A stretch of DNA of 64,000 nucleotides from Takakia lepidozioides (Eukaryota; Streptophyta; Takakiopsida; Takakiales; Takakiaceae). A program made the translations under genes and the position numbers. The notes under the pieces were generated by a model, which saw nothing but the letters and a program-made list of their open reading frames with translations, did not search any database and was not told the DNA's origin. Positions 56,971 through 64,000 of this stretch are shown here, in pieces. Location of the stretch: NCBI GenBank assembly GCA_030704615.1, contig CM060731.1, positions 16,182,001 to 16,246,000 of the forward strand, given 5' to 3'. Every line of letters begins with the position of its first letter. Position 1 is the stretch's first letter.

Positions 56971-59900
56971 ATGAGGCAGAATGGCGTGGTGGTGGCAGGG
57001 GCGGCAGCTGCTGGTGTTCTACTGGCTGCAAAAGTTTTTGTTGGACTTCTGCACAGGCGTGGACGGGGTACCTCCTCATTCCTTGCTCCTTGTGGCATTC
57101 GCAAAATGGTTCTGTGTGGTTCGTGGAAGATAAACTGCTTAGGAGGGATTCAATTGTACTGGTAAAGGGGACTCAATGGTGCCAGTGCTGAACCGGTTTT
57201 TGGGAAAAGAGTTTGGGCACCTTTGCTGTTTGCATTTCTCCGCTTGAGTCCTGTTTATTGCTTATTAGATGTGAGGGATGCTTAAAATTGAGGTCGTTGT
57301 GAATTGCTGTCCCACATACCGCTTCACTTGGGCACATGGGAAATTTGGCGTTCTGGCACTACCAAAGATACTGGCATTGGCCAAATTTTCTTGAGCCGAG
57401 TAGAATTTTCAAGCCCTTTTGCTCAATTTTTCTGTATCAGCTCCTCGAGTGCGTGGATTCCTAGAATCCGTGCATTGACAGACTTTCAAGTTGTGTCCAG
57501 ATCTGCCTCTCTTTCATGTGCCACGTGCTCTTCCCCTGGCCAAGGGGTTGTATAAGAAATCCATTCCTTTTTCCTTTTTAAATTGTTGGCCACAGTATCA
57601 AACTTAATCACGAAGTTGGATTGGTGAAAGCTCCCTTGGTCATTCTGTGGAAACATCTGGGCCACTTTCCTTCATGCTCAAACAAGACGATGATGTTAAA
57701 CAGATTTCTCTTTTCTGCTCATCATGCAATTTTGTGAATTTCCAGATTGATAAGTGACCTGCCTTTATAATTCAGGCACATCCGACCTCTTGTTGCAGTT
57801 GTAAGTTCATTCTGTAAGTTTAGGTCGGTAGATACATGACAGGTTTTCATGTACCCCCGCGCACTTGCTGCAGGAAAGCAGCAAATTTACAACTTTAGAG
57901 ATGTCAAGGTTCTGGGCAAGTCAACCTGATGGGCTTGAATACTGACTGGAATTTATCTTCATGCTTGTGAGTGGGGTTGGCAGATGAAACAGAAGGCATT
58001 CAGATCCGCATAAATCTATCATCATCAGAGATATTGAGGCAAGCGGACAATGTGATTGCTCTCTCAAAGAAAGTCCATGATGCAGTTGCAGCAGTCCCAC
58101 TTGATGAAGTAAGGGCTGAAGCACTTTGCTGGACCAAGTAAAAGTGTTAATGTGCTTGCCTGCTACACAACCTGCAGCATGGTTGTGATCCTCTTAATTT
58201 TTGTAAGGTTGCTTCTGAGGGAAGCAGGTAGAAAGTCACAATACTTTGGCCAGCCTTTCTTCTGGAGGAAATGATCAAAGGACCTGACCGAAGTCAGAAG
58301 ACCGGTACAACAGAGACAAGTTGAATGTGTCTCTGTCTTGTTCTTTCTCATGTACTGGTCACTTTGTAACAAAGACTCAGGTTGTTGTTTTCCCGAAATA
58401 GGTGTTAGGCACTCTAGTTGTGCATGGATGCTTCAGAAATTTGTGCCTCTGGGTGCAGGTGAGCTATGAAAAGGTGATAGCTCCACTAGCCAATTTGGAG
58501 GCACAGGAGTTTGCAATTGTGCAAGGGTGTGTGTTTCCCAGCCTGGTGACTGTTTCAAAGGATGTACGGGATGCAAGTGCTGAGGCTGAGAAGAGAATTG
58601 ATGCCTACAATGTGAAGTGCAGGTCGTTACCTCTTCCGCTGTTGCCTTCAAGACTAGAACAGTAGTCACAACATGTTTGTTCGTTTGTTGGAAGAATGCT
58701 TCTTTCTCCAAGGTTTGATGTCTATTTCTCCATGGGGACTTGAAGCTTGATACACATCAAATCTGAGTTGCACTGCAGCATGCGAGAAGATGTGTATCTT
58801 GTAGTGAAGGCTTATGCTGCGAAAAAGGAGCCTTTGAGTTTTCAAGCACAGCGCTTCGTGGATCGCTTGGTATGTTCTCGTTTCAGACCATGACATCTGA
58901 ATCCTCTCCTCCCCTTTCTTCCTCGTAAAACTTGGAGATTTGTGCTTATACTTGTTTTATTGACAGATTGTCTCTTGGAACTCCTGTGTGGCAGGTCAGG
59001 GATTATGAGAGGCTAGGATTGAATCTCAGTCCTGAGACCAGGAAGAAAGTAGAGTTTCTGAAGACCACCATTGGTGAGCTATGCATTGAATTCCAACAAA
59101 ACCTGAATGAGGAGAATCGCCGCCTCTTCTTCACTGAGGAAGAGTTGGCAGGACTGCCATCCGACTTCATCCAGGTTGGTTGGATTTGTCATTATTTATC
59201 CTTAAGCACAGGTATGCATGCTCTGTTTACGACTGGGTGGTCTTCTTAGTCAGTTTGTGGCCATTGTTGTTTGTACAGTTAGGTGTCAGTATATGACTGC
59301 ATCGCAAAATTTCTTAACTGTAAGTTCTTTCAAAATGAGTGCAGAACTATAAACCTTCTGTTCCCTACACTGATGTTGTGTTCAGTCAATTACTTTCAGG
59401 ACTGTTAACTGATATCACCAGCAAATGTATGGGCTTAGCAGATCGATAGTTCATAAAAGTTTGTAGCTGATAGAGACTGTTGAGTTTTTCTCTGGGTTTG
59501 TAACTGTGCATGCAGGAGCTCAAACGCAGGAAGGATGGCAAGCTGGAAGTCACCCTGAAGTATCCCCACTACTTCCCGATAGTGGAGCGATGTAAGGTAT
59601 GCCTACTGTCCCATGGCGTGATCTGTTTCTCTCTGTTGGTTGAATACTTGATCTCTCAGTGATCTTTCAGCAGCGGAACGAGTACTACTGATCACACTAT
59701 ATACTAGGTAGTGCCCTGCAGCATGGCTGCTACGGGCTGTAACCAGCTCAACGCTCCCGCTGACTGCACCCGGTTACAACCTGTAGCGGCCATCCTGCAG
59801 GGCGCTACTAGACGGAATGCACTCACATGCACCTATGTGGCGCATTGTGAGTGGCTACGAGGAGGCCTGCAATGAAGATTATGAGAGCATAGAGTATGGG

Positions 59901-62900
59901 AAATAGCAGGCCTCCTCGTAGCTAGTCAAAATTTGTCACGTCGGAATTATCCTTATCTCAGTGCAATACGCTCATATACCCTGGCCCTGGTTTGTATGGA
60001 GAGAATGAGAGACCTTGGGATGGGCTCCACATATAATTGAGGTGATCACTGCCTTGGGTAGTATCTGCTGGCTGTCTGATGTAACCCCAGCAGAGATCCT
60101 CAGGGAGGCTGCAACCTCAAATAGCTTTCGAAAGTTGGGCCTCCTGGGTTTTCCAGAAGATGAGTGATGGGTAAACATTGTGGTCAAGCATTGGTGCTTC
60201 AATCTTCATGTCTCTGTTATGAGATCAAATGAGCCTGTTCTTTCAACTTTTGATGGTGGGGCAGGTGGGGGCTACCAGGAAGGCTGTGGCAATTGCCTAT
60301 GACCAACGCTGTCTCCAGGAGAACGTGGCCATTCTTGAGAAAGTGGTATGTGCCCCTAGCATTAGCATCTTGGGGCTGGTGAGGGCAATGGGTGTGCCAT
60401 AATATGTATACAATGGGACAAGAGAGGTACCAAGCACAAGTATGAATAATAGATTACCAGAGTTTAGGATGAGTGAGAAAGTGACCAAGGCTCTTTTGAC
60501 ACATCACATCCATCCTGACGTTTGATGGTTGGTCTGGTGAGGAATAGGTGACGCTGAGACATGCAATGGCACAATTGCTAGGTTATAAGAACCATGCTGA
60601 GTATGCCATTGCCATCCGCATGGCCAAGTCCCCATCAAAGGTTGTCATTCTCTCTTGCATGAGGAAGTGTTTATATGTGCTGAGAATAATTGTTGCAAGC
60701 AGATAGTAGCATGGAGACATAAATAGAGCGGTCTAGATGAGGGTCTGCTGCAAGAGCAAGGATAGAGCTAAAGATGCCCCAATTGGTGCATGCCATTGTC
60801 TGATTTGTCATAGTTTCGATGGTCTGCCTGTCAAGGTTCAAGTGTTGATATTCTTTGTTTTGTGCAGGTGATGGAATTTCTGGAGAGTATCTCAGTTCGA
60901 ATCTCAGCTCAGGCTTCAAAGGAGCTCACAAAGCTAAAAGCCCTCAAGGTTGCTGTCTATCTTTTGAATTGCGTATCTGTGTCTGCAGCAGGGCTACCTT
61001 AATTTTCATCTGTGACAGAAATACAAAGGTTATGCAAAGCAGAGGTTAAAATGCACTCATTGCTCAGTCCCTTTGAACGTTGCTATGATACCCCTTAAGG
61101 TCGTAATTCCCTTGGGGTACTAACCCCTGTGGAGCCGATATTGATTCAGCCCACTATAGTATATGGATGGAGATGTTAGTGAACATGAGAGGGGACTTAA
61201 GTATCTCTTCCCATAAGCAAGGTGGAATTTTGGGTGATTGCAGAAGGAGGAAGAAGGAGACGAACCCTTTGGGATGGCAGATTTGCGCTACTACATCTGC
61301 AAAGCGGAAGAACTGGAATTTAAGGTGGACTATGAGACCATCAAACAATACTTTCCCATGGAGGTTGTCACTTCTGGTCTTCTCCAGATTTATCAACAAA
61401 TCTTAGGTCAGCTACTGCACACCCTTCCTCCAGGGCCACTTGTTTTTGGGCTATCAGGGGCCAACGAGATTTGTAATCTTGGGGTTGAAGTTGTCTGTCA
61501 GTGTCTCTTATAGTGGAAGACGTGGACTTCCTTGATTTTGAAGTTCTTGCTGTGGGAGTGCAACGAAGGGCAAACATGTTGTGAGGTTTGTATGTGCCTG
61601 CAGAGAGAGCAAGGGAGCCACAGAGAGGTGACACATACTCATGGCAAATGACAAGTTGCTAAATAGAGGCACGGTTGGTTGGCAGGATTGAAGTTCAAGG
61701 AAGTGCCTAAACCACAGGTATGGCACCAGGAGGTACAACTGTATTCTGTGTTTGATGCAGAAACAGGAGAGCGCATGGGTTATTTTTATCTCGATCTTTA
61801 CCCCCGGTGCGTATTACTGCTCTCTTTAGAAACTGTTTTAGGGATATCTGCCAACCAGTCATCCTCTAGGGCTCTAGTTCCTCTCTGTGCTCTGCAGCAA
61901 AATCTGAAAGGAATTTCGGCAGGTCCAGACTGTGTACTTCAGTAAAACTGAATAGATTTTTGGTGTTTTGGCACAGGGATGGAAAGTACTCACATGCCTG
62001 TGTGTGCTCGTTGCAGCCTGGATGTGTCCAGAAAGATGGCACTCGTCAGGTGATAATAGACCTTCAATTTAAATACTCTTAAAGACGTAGGTCGTTGTTC
62101 TTGGTTGATCACTCTTCCAAGTTGGAAAGAGAAGAAATGAAATTGAAAATCTTGTAATTAGCTCTTATTTGTGGACATCTACAGCATGCTGCTTTGAATT
62201 AATAATGCAATTTTGCTTGTACTGTTGTGCAGTTGCCTGTGGCTGCCATGCTAGCAAACTTCACGAAGCCAACAAAGGAAAAGCCATCTCTACTAGGGCA
62301 CTCCGAAGTGGAGACCTATTTCCATGAGTTTGGACATCTGGTGAGCATCACCACACACGCACGCTGACATACTCTCTTTCTATTCCTTTGCATGCTCCAA
62401 GAAATTGTCAGTATCATAAGTATTCTGGATGACAGCTCTGTGGGGTTCCAAGTGTAGATCATATTTCTCACAGATGTTAAAGTGGGCATTGCAATGAGTA
62501 GTTGGCCTTTCTGTGTGTCTGTTACCACCGATAGTAAATGTTAGACTCAACCCAAGAGTAGAGACAAAGAGAGACAAGAAAGAATTGAAATAAACTACAA
62601 ACACTTTGACCATTGTGCTGGTAGAGTTGCATATTTTCCTGTTCATCTACAATTTTTTTGCTTCTTTCAAGAGCAAAATTTCTCACAGTACCACATCTGG
62701 TTTTGACATGCCATAACGTGTAGGGGCATAGTGCTTGCCAGCAATGGTATAAGGCCATCAAAGAGAAACATGGCACTGGTTTGTGTTTGGTCAATACCAA
62801 TGTATTTGACTGATGCTGCAGATGCATCATATTTGCAGCCGTGCACCGTTTGCTAAATTTTCTGGCTTACGCGTGGAAGATGATTTTGTCGAGGCCCCCA

Positions 62901-63804
62901 GTCAGATGTTGGAAAACTGGTAATTTGATGCTTTCCCCTCCTGAGCGGACATTTTCACTTGCTTGACTGACCATGGTCTTTGTCGATTTGGCCTTCATCC
63001 CTTCTGGGTGCAGGATTGTCACATGCATCAAAGATTCATGCTCTTACAAGCTGCAATGGTTTGAAGAGAGAATACCGGTTACAAGAGTGGTGCCAATTTA
63101 ATTTTGCAGGTGTTTGGAGAGCCAGTCATTGAAGCTAATGAGCGGCTTCTACAAGGCAAGTACTTGCTATTGATCTACCAACCAATCAGTTGGACATTGA
63201 TTGTTGTGAAACCATGAGTTTTGCTTGACGATTAATATTGAAAGGAGAGTCAAACAGGCTTTCTGCAGTTTACATCAACATACAGGGATTAGTGAACCTT
63301 GGTACTTTCTGCAGGTTAATGCTGTAAACGACATACATGATATCGTGGATTTGTGTGGCTAGGGATAACTGACAAGGTTCAGTATGTGCAGGACACAAAG
63401 CAACCTTTACCAGAAGATATTTGTGTGGCCCTACTGCAAAAGAAGCAAGCACATGCCGGCCTCCTTACAAAGCGCCAACTCCTATTTGGTCTGTCCCAAG
63501 GAAAATAAATTGCTCAGTTTTGCATGTTCCTTCAGAAGATATTTTTTGTAGCTTTGCACTCTGAATTTTGGTTTTTCTTTGACAGGAATGCTTACAGCCT
63601 ATTTGACTCAAATTTCTCTACACGGAAAAAACTGATCTAGCCCTGCCTGCATCCCCATCAGATTGGTCACGGTGGTTCAAATGTTGGGCCACGTGAAGGC
63701 TTCTGAGAGGCAATGGTGGGTTCTGTACAGGGCTTTTTGACCAGGCTATTCATATGCGAGATAAAGTAGACACTGCTGCCGTACTCGAAGAGCTAATCCC
63801 ACAG
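56971..63804 (+). CDS. TOP: Thimet oligopeptidase (peptidase family M3A), 3' end outside window
   Basis: Seventeen exons splice in phase and give 591 residues before the window ends: 56971-57067, 57984-58108, 58459-58622, 58779-58869, 58995-59174, 59516-59596, 60265-60345, 60548-60640, 60868-60948, 61244-61406, 61686-61806, 61977-62049, 62233-62340, 62822-62919, 63110-63155, 63392-63488 and 63731-63804. The N-terminus is a membrane segment ([20 protein letters not shown]), as in plant TOP-like proteins. The zinc site is HEFGH (residues 481-485) in exon 13, with the third ligand Glu510 ([12 protein letters not shown]) 25 residues later, matching family spacing. TOPs degrade peptides of roughly 8-17 residues, in plants including organelle targeting peptides. 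Intron 15 starts GCAAGT (a GC-AG intron). About 100 residues including the C-terminus are missing; 63805-64000 looks intronic. Confidence 0.95.
59704..59922. repeat. Two adjacent foldbacks in oligopeptidase intron 6
   Basis: The first has about 40-base imperfect arms: 59704-59743 (GTGCCCTGCAGCATGGCTGC within) against 59773-59811 (GGCCATCCTGCAGGGCGC). The second has perfect 17-base arms, GCTACGAGGAGGCCTGC at 59854-59870 and its reverse complement at 59906-59922, with a 35-base loop. They could be small MITEs or hairpin RNA sources. Confidence 0.7.
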
Positions 63805-64000
63805 GTAATGCTTTCAGCAATATTTGGAGCAAGAGTTTGCAAAATAACAAGGAGCACATGTGGTGGGAATAATCTACGTCTTACCTCGATTTTCTTCGGT
63901 GCCAGTGCCTTGCTCCTCGATATAGCTTTGATGTGTTTTGTAGTTAGATACTAGATACTCAACAAAGATCTCCTGGCCTGCCCATATGGTAAGGGATTCC

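Noticed and set aside
63587-63720. Apparent continuation of the oligopeptidase with LFD-like residues and frameshifts
   Set aside because: The real exon is 63731-63804 ([12 protein letters not shown]), which joins in phase to the previous exon. The earlier stretch is intron.

Overview
The window is nuclear DNA of a plant-lineage (streptophyte) organism. Its host genes are split by many short spliceosomal introns and encode plant-type proteins: a WDR11-like WD40 protein, a CASP-like membrane protein, Mediator subunit MED30, a plant multipass membrane protein and a membrane-anchored thimet oligopeptidase. PiggyBac elements, a Ty3/gypsy element carrying a DNA methyltransferase, and abundant SWIM and CACTA transposase remnants point to a streptophyte alga (Chara-like) or another non-seed plant rather than a flowering plant. 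This placement is inference. There is one 500-base assembly gap (26640-27139).

Layout. 23-2804 (+) holds the last six exons of the WDR11-like gene. 3.35-17.5 kb is a decayed poly(A) LINE on the minus strand. A 9.6-kb Ty3/gypsy element (6855-16462) lies inside it, flanked by AGAG, and its removal restores the LINE reading frame. The gypsy element reads gag, protease, cytosine-5 DNA methyltransferase, RT/RNase H, integrase, PHD finger. 17.6-26.6 kb is CACTA (En/Spm) territory with a TNP2 transposase (-), a Transposase_24-like ORF (+) and a captured PPR fragment. 27310-28447 (-) is a three-exon CASP-like gene.

29.7-42.5 kb is a truncated piggyBac element whose coding region is split by a roughly 10.4-kb insertion with GTGAGCC-type terminal inverted repeats (31.29-41.72 kb). 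That insertion carries a spliced minus-strand gene with a ParB-like domain and a permuted (beta-class) N4/N6 DNA-methyltransferase-like domain. It also carries a SWIM zinc-finger transposase remnant and a 3-kb satellite of about 27 units, each built on a 17-bp-arm palindrome whose 4-base centre is inverted in four copies. 42.7-47.1 kb contains a three-copy repeat, a 5'-truncated non-LTR retrotransposon with a 16-bp target duplication, and an 802-bp TTAA-flanked piggyBac-type MITE.

47.66-64 kb is host territory: MED30 (+), a multipass membrane-protein gene (-) whose introns hold ultra-short insertions of the same LINE family, and a thimet oligopeptidase gene (+) that runs off the end.

The most striking feature is that two unrelated DNA-methyltransferase modules sit within mobile DNA less than 30 kb apart: a C5 enzyme inside a gypsy polyprotein, and a ParB-linked N4/N6-like enzyme inside a TIR element. 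Both carry damage in these copies. No tRNA, rRNA or CRISPR array was recognised.
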